Assembly (NCBI RefSeq): GCF_030463565.1
Contig: NC_134646.1
Location: forward strand, 39,935,240-39,999,239
Length of the DNA: 64,000 nucleotides
Direction of reading: 5' to 3'
From: Pelecanus crispus
Lineage: Eukaryota > Chordata > Aves > Pelecaniformes > Pelecanidae
Position 1 is the stretch's first letter. Each line of letters begins with the position of its first letter. This document shows positions 51,901-64,000 of the stretch, in pieces. Below the pieces are notes generated by a model. That model saw nothing but the letters and a program-made list of their open reading frames with translations. It was not told the DNA's origin and ran no database searches. The translations under genes and the position numbers were made by a program.

Positions 51901-52872
51901 GGGACCTGCATTAGCGCTGCTAGTATCAGTGATTCAGGCAGGCTGACACCACCGCGCGTTTTCAGATTGTGTAAGTAACTCCTAATGATCTTAGGTCTTG
52001 GTATTTATTTAGGAACCAATACACTAGTAATGTAATTAATTACACACAGAGATGCATTAGTTATTTCCATGTCCTAGTGTTTTTCATGCTGTGCATCTTC
52101 TAAAAACGTTTTCTGTAGAACTGGGAGGCAAACCACGCTGTTCCCAGGGCCAAGGCAGGGAAGGGGTGGGGAGGGAGAGGATCTTCACCTCAGTAGTTAA
52201 TGAAATGGGAGAACGGGCAGCAGTAACGCTTCTGTGCCCTTGGCTTGCTGCAGTGAGGGGAGTAACTCCGAGCTACTCTCGCTGAGCCCATAGGCAAGCC
52301 TCAAAGGACATTGTTCATTGTTACTGTTCATGGACCAGAGAAAAAATTATAGCTTCTAACTGATGAGTCATTTTTCATTTTTATTGTTTATGGATGCAGG
52401 CTGGGGAGAGGACTTGCAGAATGATAGCTGCTCCTCACCTGTATTTACACATCTGAGCTTTGATCCTAGCCGAGGAAGAGCCCCAGGAATGCAAAGGTCA
52501 CAGGCTCTTTACAGATCCAGCTTAGGAGAAGGGCTGGACTGGTACTTAACTGGGTAGTAATATTTCACGTCAAGCGACGCCTTGACTCTGCAGTTCATTT
52601 TCCAATTGATTTTGTGTGCAATTGAAAGGTTGGAGCTTGTATAAAACCATATCATGGCTTGTGTTCCTTGAAGCATACTGTGCTTATCAAGTTCAAAGGA
52701 AATAGTTTAGACTGTTGGCTTGTGAGTTCTCCAGATGTACTTGCAAGGAGCATGCATAACCTCATCTTCAACTTCTGCCTCAGATGTTTGTGTCTAGCTT
52801 TTTTAAGTGAAGTAGTTGAAATTTAGTTCATAAATCCATACAAAAGCTACCATTTCTAGCTAACTAAAGCTG

Positions 52873-52937
52873 TATTAAAAAATTAAAAAAATTTAAAAAA
52901 AATTTAATTAAAAAATTATTAAAAATTATTAAAAAAT
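52873..52937. repeat. A/T-only low-complexity tract
   Basis: About 65 bases made only of A and T apart from a single base at the edge, built from AAAAATT and TTAAAAA words. It would melt easily and could be length-variable. Confidence 0.85.
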
Positions 52938-54287
52938 GCTAATTTGAATACTTTTAGAGGTTGGCAGCATTCCATATAATGTCGTGTTTGTAGTATGAAC
53001 AACAAGGTATTTTTAAAAAATAAACTAAGCACTTGCAACTTGTGACTCTAGCAACATACCTTGTATTTTTTTGGCTTTTGAGAGGCTAGTCGCCAGAAAA
53101 CTTTCTTCCTGCATTCTTCTAACTTTGCAGACGTTGAAGTAAAATGCTTGCCTTTTTTTCTTCTCCAATGATTACACTTACCATAGTTTAGTGCCTGATA
53201 CGTTCTTCTTCTTAACTTAGTGAGCAACAATCCATTCAATGAAGCAATAGTGAATTTCACAAAAAGGAGGATAAGCTGAACTATGTACAATGCATGTACA
53301 GTCTTATGGTTTTGGCGATATCAAGCCATGCTATTTTTTAGCAGATCACACCTTTTGTTTTAAATTACTTTTATTTGATGATTGCCAGTCTTGCCACATC
53401 CCCTGCATCTCCTTTGTTTAAGCGAAATAGTGGTACCATCAGGACAGACTTATTCAATTAATAGACTTCTGCCACTGAATCAGGATTTCACTTGTGTTTC
53501 TCATTATGTGGGTCATGTCGATTTAAGATGCTGCTACTACCCGGCTGTTTGCTACTAACAGACACCACACAGCAATACCAGTGGAAAAGGATTGTGAGGT
53601 TTTTTGTGTACTTATGGGCAAAAAATCAGCTACATTAACTTGCTTCACTGTGAAAAGGTCACCTGAGGAAATTCTGGGAACAGTGAATGGCTCCTCAGCC
53701 TAGCACATTAAGAAGAGTATGTCTTTGCTACTTTTTATCTGATTGTTGTGACAGAACTGCTGTTTCCTAAAACGTTTTTTCTTTTTGTTTTCCTTTGGTG
53801 AGGAGATTTAGCTTTGATTTTTACATGAAGAGAAACGCTTTGTAAACATCTGTAAATTTACTATACCCTGCTAGGCTTGCAAATTTATTTGCTCCTTGTC
53901 CTATTTAGGCTAATTTCCTTGCCTTTACAGATAACATCTTGAGTTTACTAGAAATTCAAAATCTTGGCTGCTGTAAACACAGTTTTGTATATGATTTGTT
54001 CTTTATCAGCTATGTCTTAGACATTGTGTATTAGATATTGTCTGCTGTTCGTGGGTAGGGCTGTTTAAGGATATGATGTATAAAGTTTAGTGGTCTCTTT
54101 CAGTTTTAAGTCTTCATAAAATGTCAGTATGGCAACTGGAGCTGAAAACACAGGAAGATAACCTGTTCACTGGGCCTCCACGAAATATGCCCTGACCAGG
54201 ATTTGAAGACCTCTTACATTTCTTTTGTGAGGGAGAACCAAAATAGCATGGTTGGACTCCAGCAAATGGATTTCTGCGTAGCGATTT

Positions 54288-54364
54288 AAAAAAAAAAAAA
54301 GTACTCAAATACTAAAGAAAGGTTCTGTGGTTGCAGTACTTTTTTTTTTTTTTTTTTTTTTTTT
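54288..54364. repeat. A13 and T25 homopolymers facing each other
   Basis: A run of 13 A (54288-54300) and a run of 25 T (54340-54364) are separated by 39 bases and can pair as an inverted repeat. The T25 run is the longest homopolymer in the window and is likely polymorphic or prone to sequencing error. Confidence 0.85.
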
Positions 54365-57300
54365 CCCCCGAGTCAAATAGGTGCTGAAGATGCTCTATGT
54401 TAAAAGCTATAACTCTGCTGGCTATTAATGGAAAACATAGAAGTACTGTTCTTTTTCTTTGCAGACATTGTTGTTCTCTCCCTGAAGTTAGCTAAAGAGA
54501 GGGGGAAAGGCATTTTTATAAAAGCAATTAATATATCGACAGTATTCAGAATGCATCAGTAAACCTTGATATTGCAAGTAGTATTGACTTATGTTCAATC
54601 TTTTCAGTTTACTAGACGAAAAAGAGAAAGGTAGGTGAAAATACTATCAATATTGGAATACAAATCTATCAAATCATCACATTTTGGAATGGGTCGTAAG
54701 ATACAAGTTATATTGCTAGCATTACATGTCATGTCCTCTCAGCAGAATCGTTTTGAGCATTCTCCATGAAATACCATTGCTTGTGAAAAGTACACCCATC
54801 TTCTGCCAGAGCTGCTGTAAAAACCTGTAGTATTCCCCTCTCCCTCTGTCCCAGCACTGGAACAAGAGATTCAGTCAGGGGCCAATCAATTCTCAATTGT
54901 CGCATTGTTATCACTGAAAGTAAATAACAGTATTTTCTTCACACATGTGGGCAGTATTTATCATTTAAAAGTAGAGGATTACATGAGACTATCATGTGCT
55001 TGAGCAAGTTGTAGAAACGAAGAGGCATGTCTATATGCACAGAGAAATGACCACAGAAGTGTTAATGGTGAAACATTAGTTTTAGTCACAGGAGTCTTAT
55101 AAAAGTGGAAACAATATATTATTTTTTTGTGACATAACAGCTAGCTTTTTTATACTGTACCTGACTTTTTAGCAAATCTGGTGCAAGTTGAAGTTTCACA
55201 TCATGTATACAGGCTCACACCCTCCCTCACTAAGTGTTAAAATGGGATTTGGTTATATGCAGTCCCACTGCACACTGTTCCTTTGTTTCTAAGCAAACCA
55301 GGGCAGATAATGGGAACATAACCGTGATAAAGGAACCAGGACTGCATTTTGGACAACGCTATTGTCCAAATCTCACTACTATCTCAACAAGTCCAATATT
55401 TATATCATTTAAATTATAGTTCTCATGCTAAGCCAGCAAACATGTGCTAAGAAGGCTGAAATTTCAGGTGTAAATTGCCTGTCAATCTAAATATTCTGTT
55501 TCCTTTAAATGACTTGCAGACATCCCTTGAAGAACAAAAGATTGAAAGAAAATACATTCCCGGCTAAAATATGAGCTAAAAATCAAAATGTCATCAGTAG
55601 AAGGGTGTCTAAATACTAAACTTTGGCACATCCTTTCTCATTCATAAACGTCATCTCAAGAAGAGCATGTGTTAAGCTGCTGGCTCTTGCTTCTAAACTT
55701 TTTCAAGTCATAGATTCCCAGATGTATTCCTCTGCAGGATTTTCCAATTCAATAACTTTCAAATTATTTAGTTCTGTACAAAACATGAATTTTCAAGTAT
55801 GTGTAAATTACAAGTGCTCTTACAGTGAAAAATATTCACTTCAGCAGATTCTTATGAATGGAACTTGAGCAATTACCAAAAGAACAACTGCAGTCTTGTC
55901 AAGAGGTTGCTTCAAATATCCGTATTTCTGATTTTCACCTCCCTTCATAGCATTTTAAAGCTGAAATCTCATAATGCACGTCCTGACAAAGGGGAAAATG
56001 TGTGAAATATGCCTTCTCGTATGATCTGGGGAAAAGGAGACTTTTCCTGGGGAAATTTAAGCTGTTGCAGGTTCAGAGGCTGAGGCAATTGAGGATGCAG
56101 TCTTTGAGGGGAGATTACTTTCCACTACTCTAATGGTTTAAATCAGTTAATGGAAGGGATATAAAATGGGCTATGTTTCAGAAACTTCTTTCCCTCACTG
56201 TCTTTCAAAGACTTCAAAAAGATCTTCCCTTTTAGGTGACACTCCCTTAGGTTTTGATTTTACTTGAGGCAATACCTTATTTTCTCATGTACATAGTACA
56301 TGAAGTTTGCTTTTTCTTTTTTTTTTGAGTACCATAGAAGACTTCCTTGTATACACATTCAAGATTAAAAAGTTGCTTATTGCTCTGTACTTTTTGGATG
56401 TTTCTCACATTAAAAATTCTTTTATTGAAAAATATGCAAATATTTGTGCATTTATGATAAAGGAATAGAGATTGCTATCCCCAATATTATTTGCTTTGAA
56501 TAATTTATCTAATTATTATTACAAAGAGAACTACAATATGTTTCTCACTTATTTCTTCTTAAAGGAATGCATGAATTGTCCACCGTGATATAGAGTAAGA
56601 GTGCTACAAGATTTTTAAAAGATGTATAAAATTGCATAGGTGGATTCAGAGTTCTCCTGACTTTTTGCAAATCTGGGACAAGCCCATCTTCTGGATTTAG
56701 AATCAAACTTCTTAGCTGGTCCCTCTTTCAAGTCATTAATAAAATCAAAACATTAAATCTGAACAACTGCCTCAAAAGTCCACTCCCTCTTGAATATGTA
56801 ATCTGGACCTATCTATAGCGTTTCATGACAGCACGGTTGATGCTACCACAAGTAAAACCATGTCACCTGGAACTGGTGCATACCAATTACAAATGGGTCA
56901 CGTGGTACTGACTGAACTCGGTGTTAGCATTAGGAAATGGTATAGTCACGAATGACAGAGTATTAAAACAAAAAAAGAAAGGTTGGTACTCCAGTATTTC
57001 AAAATTGGATGCACACAAAACAGCATAACAAATTTATTATTACACTTTTTATTCAAAAGCATTAGCAAATAATGGTAAAAGTGGTAAAATTCCAAGCAAA
57101 AGAATAGGGAAAGCAACTTACTGATGTTGAACAGACATTTAAAAGAATCCTCTTTCTGCTGATGGCTGAGCATCATGTTCTCAAACATGATAACAAGGGC
57201 ACAGTGAGGAATATTCACTGATTGTTGTTGTTGCAAAAACTACAAATAAAAATTGAACAAGAGATCATCCATGATATAAAAGAAAAAAAAAAAAAAACAT

Positions 57301-57744
57301 GCTCTTTGTGCACTTATTAGTCTGATTCATGATCTAATACAATCTCTGTAAATTTACCACCTACCACCCCTCCAAAGTAAACTGTTATAGCTGCTTTGAG
57401 GTCAAGAACTCTCAATAGAACTCTAATATTTTACAGTAATGCAAATCTACCTCAAAGATTAATACTGTTAGATATGCACAAAGTAATTATTATTACTGTT
57501 TTAAATCCTTAAGATTAATATTAGACAGCATTTGAGAAACAAAGTAAACCAGTTTATTTTCAATAACTTTTTTCATTTCTATTTTTATTACACTGAAATA
57601 GTGATATCAGATTTCAGTGATACATACAGTTACCAAAATAAAGTTTCTTTTAAACATTGTAAGTTCCATAGTTCAGTCTCTGCCAGATAAAATAAAAATA
57701 TGCTCTATTCAAATGGGAAGAAGCTGTTTGCTTTAAGTATTGAT

Positions 57745-57816
57745 TTAAGACTCACTAATCTGAGTCTTAAGTAATCAGTCTTAAAACTCAGTAATCTGAG
57801 TCTTAAGTGATGACTT
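57745..57816. repeat. 36-bp tandem duplication with internal hairpins
   Basis: Two copies of a 36-bp unit, 57745-57780 and 57781-57816, differing at several positions towards the end. The first copy holds a perfect 10-bp inverted repeat, TTAAGACTCA-CTAATC-TGAGTCTTAA. The TGAGTCT core resembles an AP-1-like half site, but that is only a resemblance. Confidence 0.8.
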
Positions 57817-58585
57817 CAGACTTCATCCAGCTATACCTTCATCTTGAGATCTATACTGCAACTGCAGACTTGCTGTGAAGATCCTGTACACACTGAAGTC
57901 AGCAGCAATGTCATTGTTTTCACGAAAGACGTAAACCATTGGTTTTGACTCACAAGTTCTTTATATATTTTCAGTCTTTGGTGATTAGCTGAAAGTGAGA
58001 CCAGTCTTCCAAACAAACAATGGTCAGTTGCTATTTTGTTGATTATTTTATTTGTAATTCTTATCAGATTTAAACTAGATTTAAGGCTGGCTGAATTGGA
58101 TGTTAATTTATGCACTGGTGAGTTTACCAGTTCATCAGTGAAACTGTGCGAGGTAACTTTTGCATCCATCCATTGCAGGGCTGATCAGGTTCCGTATAGA
58201 AAAGGGTTGCAGGATGCTTTCTGTCCGTTGTGAAAACTCATAACCAGGTAAGCAAAACATGAGTTGTAACATCTGGTCTGAAAAGAAAGGTGAGCATTCA
58301 ATATCATTCAGAGCTGTTGTGCTCCTTCAATTCGTGTACCCTGAACTACCATCAAAATACCAGACCAGATCCCTCACCTGTGGGCTAGCAAGACAGAAGT
58401 GACACAGAAAGCCAAGTATTTCATTGCCTTTATGCAATTTTGTACTTTAAAAGTGTTTCTTTTGAAGGGATGGATAATTCCGAAATACTTTCCACGGCTT
58501 TTTCATCATGGTGGAATGTCAGGGGGGAGTATTACTTAAACCCAACACAAAGAAGAAATTCCTGGCAGGTCACATTCTTTTCTAG

Positions 58586-59242
58586 TGTGCCCAGGTGGCC
58601 AAGAAGGCCAACAGCATCCTGGCCTGTATCAGGAACAGTGTGGCCAGCAGAAGCAGGGAGGTGATTGTCCCCCTGTACTCAGCGCTGGTGAGGCCGCACC
58701 TCAAATACTGTGTCCCGTTTTGGGCCCCTCAATACAAGAAAGACATTGAGGTGCTGGAGCGCGTTCAGAGAAGGGCAACAAAGCTGGCGAAGGGTCTGGA
58801 GCACAGGCCTCATGAGGAGCGGCTGAGGGAACTGGGGTTGTTTAGCCTGGAGAAGAGGAGGCTGAGGGGAGACCTTATCGCTCTCTACAACTACCTGAAA
58901 GGAGGCTGTAGTGAGCTGGGTGTTGGTCTCTTCTCCCAAGTAGCTAGCAAAAGGACGAGAGGAAATGGGCTCAAGCTGCACCAGGGGAGGTTTAGATTGG
59001 AAATTAGGAAAAATTTCTTCACGGAAAGGGTAGTCAAGCATTGGAACAGGCTGCCTGGAGAGGTGGTGGAGTCACCATCCCTGAAAGCATTCAAAAAACA
59101 GGTAGATGTGGCACTTTGGGATATGGTTTAGTCTAGTCTACCCTTGATTGGTTTAGTGTGGACTTGGTAATGTTAGGTTAATGGTTGGACTGGATGATCT
59201 TAAAGGTCTTTTCCAACCTAAACGATTCTATGATTCTATGAT
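58586..59242 (+). mobile_element. CR1 LINE, 5'-truncated, ORF2 C-terminus still open
   Basis: Encodes about 175 residues of the ORF2 C-terminal region without a stop: [80 protein letters not shown]. It ends [13 protein letters not shown] and a TAG. The 3' UTR and two ATTCTATG octamers follow. The reverse-transcriptase core is missing, so the copy cannot move by itself. It belongs to a different subfamily from the CR1 at 12747-14215, because the C-terminal protein sequences differ clearly, but to the same one as the tails at 18068 and 48885. The ATG at 58595 is merely inside the element. Confidence 0.92.
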
Positions 59243-62200
59243 AAAACAGTGGTTGATTGCAGTGGCTTAAATGGTATAGAAGGCTTACTTTGCCAAAGTT
59301 ATCCATATAGCTAGATATTATTATTGTCTTTGGCCTTGAATTTAAAAATTAATTCACTGATATCATCACCATGTTGTTCTTTGAGGAATATACTCTAAAG
59401 TCTTCCAGCTGCACAAGCTTTAAGCATTCTACCTTAGCATGTGTCACAATGAGTCAGTCTCTCTGAACTGCACTTCAGTAAGGCATCTATTTCAGAAATG
59501 TATTCCAGAAATTTATAAGACAGTAATTAAAAGTGAATTTTCAGTTAGATTCTTTCTTTCAGCCACCAGTTCCAAACAAGTGGATGTGTGTATCTGCCAG
59601 CAAAATCTACAGTCAATATAAGTATTTTTTTCCAGTGTACTGGAGCTAAAACTTTACTTATGTACAAATCTTGCAATGCAAACAACAACCTGAGAAATAT
59701 CAAACAAGCAGAAACTGCTAAACAGAAAAAATCCAGGTGTTGGAAATCAGAAGCTCAGTACACTTACTAGTTCAACATTATTTTTAGATACTACTTGGAA
59801 CAGGTTTTAGCGCTGGGGTTTTTTTTCCTGGGTTGTTTTTTTTTTTTTTCCCTTTAACACAGTGTGCTCAGAATTTTTGTAGACTCTGGCCTCTCTAGTT
59901 AAGAGCAAAAGAGAATTTTTTGCCCTGCAAAATTAATTCACACAAAACCTGCTATTCATAAGTAAAATTAAGCCTTTCTCAAAAAAATGCACTATTCTGG
60001 TTAGTTACGTGGGATACTGTGTTGTCTAGAAAGAAAAAAATAAGGTTCAGATTTTATGGTGTGGTATATGCAGAACAAAAAGCTGCAACCAGACAGACTC
60101 CTCAGGCTAGAAAAGCAACCAGGAGTGCAAGGAGAGTTTGCAGAATTGTCGAATGTTCATTGTCCCTGCAGTCAGAACAAAAGATGAAGGGACAGACACA
60201 GCTCTGCAATGGAAGTTGTAATTTGTAGCTCAAATCTTTTATTCCTCTCAATAGAGGAATTTCTGAATGTGTATGTTGACGGGAGCCCTCTTTCTTTTAT
60301 CTTTTTATTGACAGACTTAATCACAGTTTACCAAGAGGAGGTGAGAAACCTGCTTTTGAGTGAATGCTAAAATTCTCCCTACTCTAACAGATACAGCTAG
60401 TCATCTTTGCTGCTGCCAGCCAAGACACTGAGCTTCAAAAAGGCTGAAGTCTATGATTTTCCTGAGAAATGTATAGGAAAAACTGGCACAGCAGGTTCCC
60501 GTGCCTATGAAGCCACCTAATTTGAAGTTTCCATCTCCCAGGGCACTAGACAGAAGTGATGGGGTTACATGTGAGGAGCCTGATGAGCCACATTGGTAGG
60601 GGTTGGAGGCAGGCAAAAGAGATTACAAGTAAAAAGCAGAAATTAAGAAGAGGTACCACATTAGGTATTGTTTGTCCAGCAAACAATCGAACTCGTTTTA
60701 ATGATTACAAATTCTCAGGAAGGATTTGTCACCTGAATTTAGAAACTACCAACTTACCTTTATTGGCCTCTTAAATTTTGAATTATGATTACAGTAATAA
60801 GATTTCTTTGTACTGATACTATGTATATTATCAATTCCATTCCTAAACAAGAAATCTTACTGCATTTTGCAGACAAAAATATGTATTCTGCCTTAAATAC
60901 ACCATGTGTCAGAGTTGGAATGAGCTTATAGGCACAAAACACGGCATCATCAGAAAAGCAAAGGGTAATAATGTTATTCCTTGTAAAAATAACTTGTCTG
61001 AACTCTAACAGAATTCCTTCTCTATTCAGTCAGTAAATTGGTATTATTATACATGATGGGATTACATAAGTATATGAGTTCTCCATCAAGCAAGCAAAAT
61101 TCTGAAGTTTTTTTGAGTTTGAGCCGTACAGTTCCAGTACTGCTGTTTGTGGTGGTTTGAATTCAGCTAACTGGGATTCTGTTACACATTGTGCTCAGGC
61201 AAATTAACACCTGAACAGTATTCATTTCTTGATCTACAGAGTGATTCATTACTACCTACAAAATCACTGTTACTTCTGGGAAGGCTCCATGTTGTTAAAG
61301 TGAGACTTGCAGTAAGTACAACTGCTGAGATAATTATAATTTGAATCTTGAAGCTTATGGATAACTTCAGTACAAACATAGGGAGCTGAGGTTTTGAGGC
61401 GTTTAGTTGAATCCATGCATAATAGATAGAAATGCTCACATGCTTATGCAATTAAGTAAACTTAAAAAACCAAAACAAAACACAAATCAAACCCCCAGAA
61501 ACCTTGACTGGGCTAATAGCATCGGGAAGGTAACTGGCAAAATAAGTATGTCTCCATTATGCTAGGTAAGTAATGAACTAATAATCTTCTGTTTCTCCTA
61601 GCCCATTACATATTTCACTCACAAAACATGGTTGCACCTGTTTCAGAAATAGTGTATCTGGATGTACATTGGATCACTAAGAAAAAAAAATAGAGTTCCT
61701 AAGGTGATACGACAAATTTAATTTCAGTAATGAAAAAGAATCATCTGTTAAACATTGTTCTTTTCCTGCTCTTCATGTGTGTGCATCATAAATACAGTAC
61801 GATTTTCTCAATTGGTTTTGGGAGTTTTAGAAAACTTCCTTGTTAACAGATGGGATTTCTTAGTCTTCTGTTATGAGGTATTCTGATAAAATTAAGTCAG
61901 ATGCTAAGCTGAAGTTATATGAAGAAGCTCATAAACTGGAGTTACAGAAATGGGTTTTTTTCAGGTCTCTAAAAACATTTCTAATGAAATACTAGGGCAG
62001 CTGCTTCCACAAAGTAAGTGAAAACAAATTCCTCACAAAACTAATGTGGAAAATAACTCAAGCCTAGAATTTTAAGTGTATATCTAAACGTCTGATTCCT
62101 ATCTGTTTAAATTCCATACCATGTCACACAAAATAGTTTGCACCCAATGTTATTTATAATGCTGCAATTGGAGGTACAAAGAGCAGTGTGATGTGCTGCA

Positions 62201-64000
62201 AACTCTTCCACCTCTGGAGCAGAGGGTTTGTAAGTGGGACCTGTGGTATATCAATCAGGTGTCAGCAATGGAAGACACTTCCTAAGTAGGTTATTTGACC
62301 CTTTCTGGAGAAGTTTCTTTCTCAACCAGGTTACTGATTTGATCATTTCTGGTGGCAAATCCTGTGCCTGCAAATGTTATTTCACTGGGTGAATATCCTT
62401 GGTCGTAAGAGTTGTTCTCTCTAAATAACTTAGAACTTTCTGTTTAGGAAGCAACAGTGAATCCTTTCAAAGTAATTCCTCATTTGCCCTCTTTGATGCA
62501 TCCTTCCATAAAGACTGTCATACCGGAATGATGTGGAATTGAGCTCAAATTGGCATGGTAATTCCTAAACTCCTGTCCTTGGGATCTCTTGTTCCACTAT
62601 TTAGACGCATGGTACATGACTGTTTTCAAGGGACTAACTAGACACATTCCATCATTTCAAACATCACCAAAGAAAAGATATTTCTCATCATTGTTATAAT
62701 TTATTTTTAGTTAGGAAATGTATATGATTTAGCTTCAAATGCAGCTAGTAGAATTGGCAGTTTAATCAAACAGCTTGTCCTACTTACTAGACTAAAGAAC
62801 AGGGTATTTATTTTTACTCAGTTTGTGATAAGGGAAAATAGTTGATTTAATCATTGCACAGGGAGCTGTAGCATACTGGGAAGGTAAACTTGCAAGAGAA
62901 ATATTACAGACTTTCCTGTATTTGTGCAAAAATGTAGTGCTTAAGTCTACAGATAGAGAACTTCTGCAGTTTTCTCAGAAAAATCTACAATCTCTATGTC
63001 AAATATGACAGTCTGTTCATTAAGAGATTACTCATTTATTTCTGTAAGATAATGCACTATGGAAAAGCAGAACATTAGCAGAAGCCATGCTTCTACCATG
63101 TTACCTAACAGGCACATTGACACCATACAGGGGAAGGGGAACAAAACCAAAGAAGAGATGCTCTACAGAGACCTTTAACACAGACATAAAGTACTAAATG
63201 TGCCCAATCTCATGCTGAATATAGCTAAACATATCAAAGGACTGACAAGAAGGTCCTAAATAAATTGGTGATTTTACTTGAATTTATACTCCAACATTTG
63301 GAAACATCAGATTACTGATCTTGAAAACTAAGACCTTCTTAGAGAGAAAGAGGAATATGACCATTAATGTCTATGAAACAGAGGATTATTTTATTCATGA
63401 TGCGTTCTCTCCAGTTAAAAACTAATTTAAAAAAAAAAAAAAAACCAAAACCATGTTGAAGTTAAATTCAGAAAAGGGAAATGACATTAGCGGAGTACTG
63501 CTGTGTTTTGCCAGATGTAAGGAAAAGCTGCATGTTTATGGATAAATCTTTCTTCTCAAATTAAAATAAAATGTTATGGCAAGTTGACCATCCTTGTCCA
63601 GTTCCTACCTTGTCATCAGAAATCCTATGTTCTCAAACCATTCTTCTGCCTTTCCTCTGGTAAACTAAATTCATTACACAATTTTATTTCGTTACCTTGG
63701 TTTTTTTAACCCTCTAGATCCAACCTAGGTTACCCTGAATCCTCTTCAGTAAGGAGCTTCTAGCTTTCTGCTGCAGTCACCAGGAAACCGAGAATATGAA
63801 GCTATCATGAATGCAGAATAGGTTTATTTCATGAGGCAGGTCTCATGAGACAAATTCCCAGAATGGAATGAGAAATCATATTGGAAAACTTGTCTATCCC
63901 TTAAAAAACAGTTCTTTAGTAATATTTTCTGTTACTTCTGTTACATTCCAAACAAGGAAACTATACAGATATCTGTAACATTTTAGGCTGACTCTTCAGG
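59243..64000. other. Intergenic DNA, no gene seen
   Basis: AT-rich sequence with short A runs (for example 63429-63444). No exon with matching splice sites and a recognised family was found on either strand. It may include upstream or intronic sequence of RXFP1, judging only by the mammalian gene order. Confidence 0.55.

Larger units (their letters stand above)
48968..58585. other. Intergenic DNA, no gene supported
   Basis: Nearly 10 kb of AT-rich sequence. I looked for LDL-receptor class A and leucine-rich-repeat exons of RXFP1, the expected next gene, and recognised none. A locally CpG-richer patch at about 51880-51975 ends in a consensus donor and might be a leader exon (see findings). 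The open frames present are all under about 115 codons and show no family motifs. Confidence 0.55.

Noticed and set aside
48968-64000. RXFP1 coding exons
   Set aside because: They were expected from mammalian gene order, but I could not recognise the LDL-receptor class A motif or any leucine-rich-repeat exon. Absence by eye is not proof.

Overview
This is vertebrate nuclear DNA, almost certainly from a bird. It is AT-rich, with two multi-exon genes split by GT-AG introns, several 5'-truncated CR1 retrotransposons (the dominant LINE of birds and other reptiles) ending in the ATTCTATG-type octamer tail, and one strong CpG island. Nothing bacterial, viral or plasmid-like was seen. No tRNA, rRNA or CRISPR was found.

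Layout: (1) 1-10315 has no convincing protein gene. It holds an ancient CR1 copy (about 3.8-4.8 kb), and its right end is the 3' UTR/downstream flank of GASK1B. (2) 10316-25004, minus strand: GASK1B (FAM198B), rebuilt here as four coding exons giving a complete 537-aa Golgi-kinase-like protein, plus the 5' UTR part of its first coding exon. Its introns carry a large CR1 with a broken reverse-transcriptase ORF, a CR1 tail, a GC-rich LTR-like block and a MIR-like fragment. (3) 25005-34022 is the divergent intergenic region. It holds the only CpG island in the window (about 29.6-30.8 kb), which probably serves TMEM144 and possibly GASK1B, and a non-coding 86-bp exon of TMEM144. (4) 34023-46264, plus strand: TMEM144, rebuilt as 11 coding exons giving a complete 354-aa ten-helix transporter-like protein, followed by a short 3' UTR with a canonical poly(A) signal. 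(5) 46.5-64 kb is intergenic, with an ancient CR1, a short CR1 tail, a 0.65-kb CR1 and simple repeats. RXFP1 is the next gene in mammalian order, but I did not find a coding exon of it here.

The divergent GASK1B/TMEM144 pair matches the order at human 4q32.1 (from general knowledge). The two genes do not obviously act together: one is a type II Golgi membrane protein of the FAM20C-like kinase superfamily, the other a drug/metabolite-transporter-fold carbohydrate transporter-like protein.

I see no clearly new biological system. The most useful leads are an exon-like segment between TMEM144 coding exons 10 and 11, an N-terminal extension of TMEM144 carrying two glycosylation sequons, the shared CpG island, and an uncertain GASK1B start codon.
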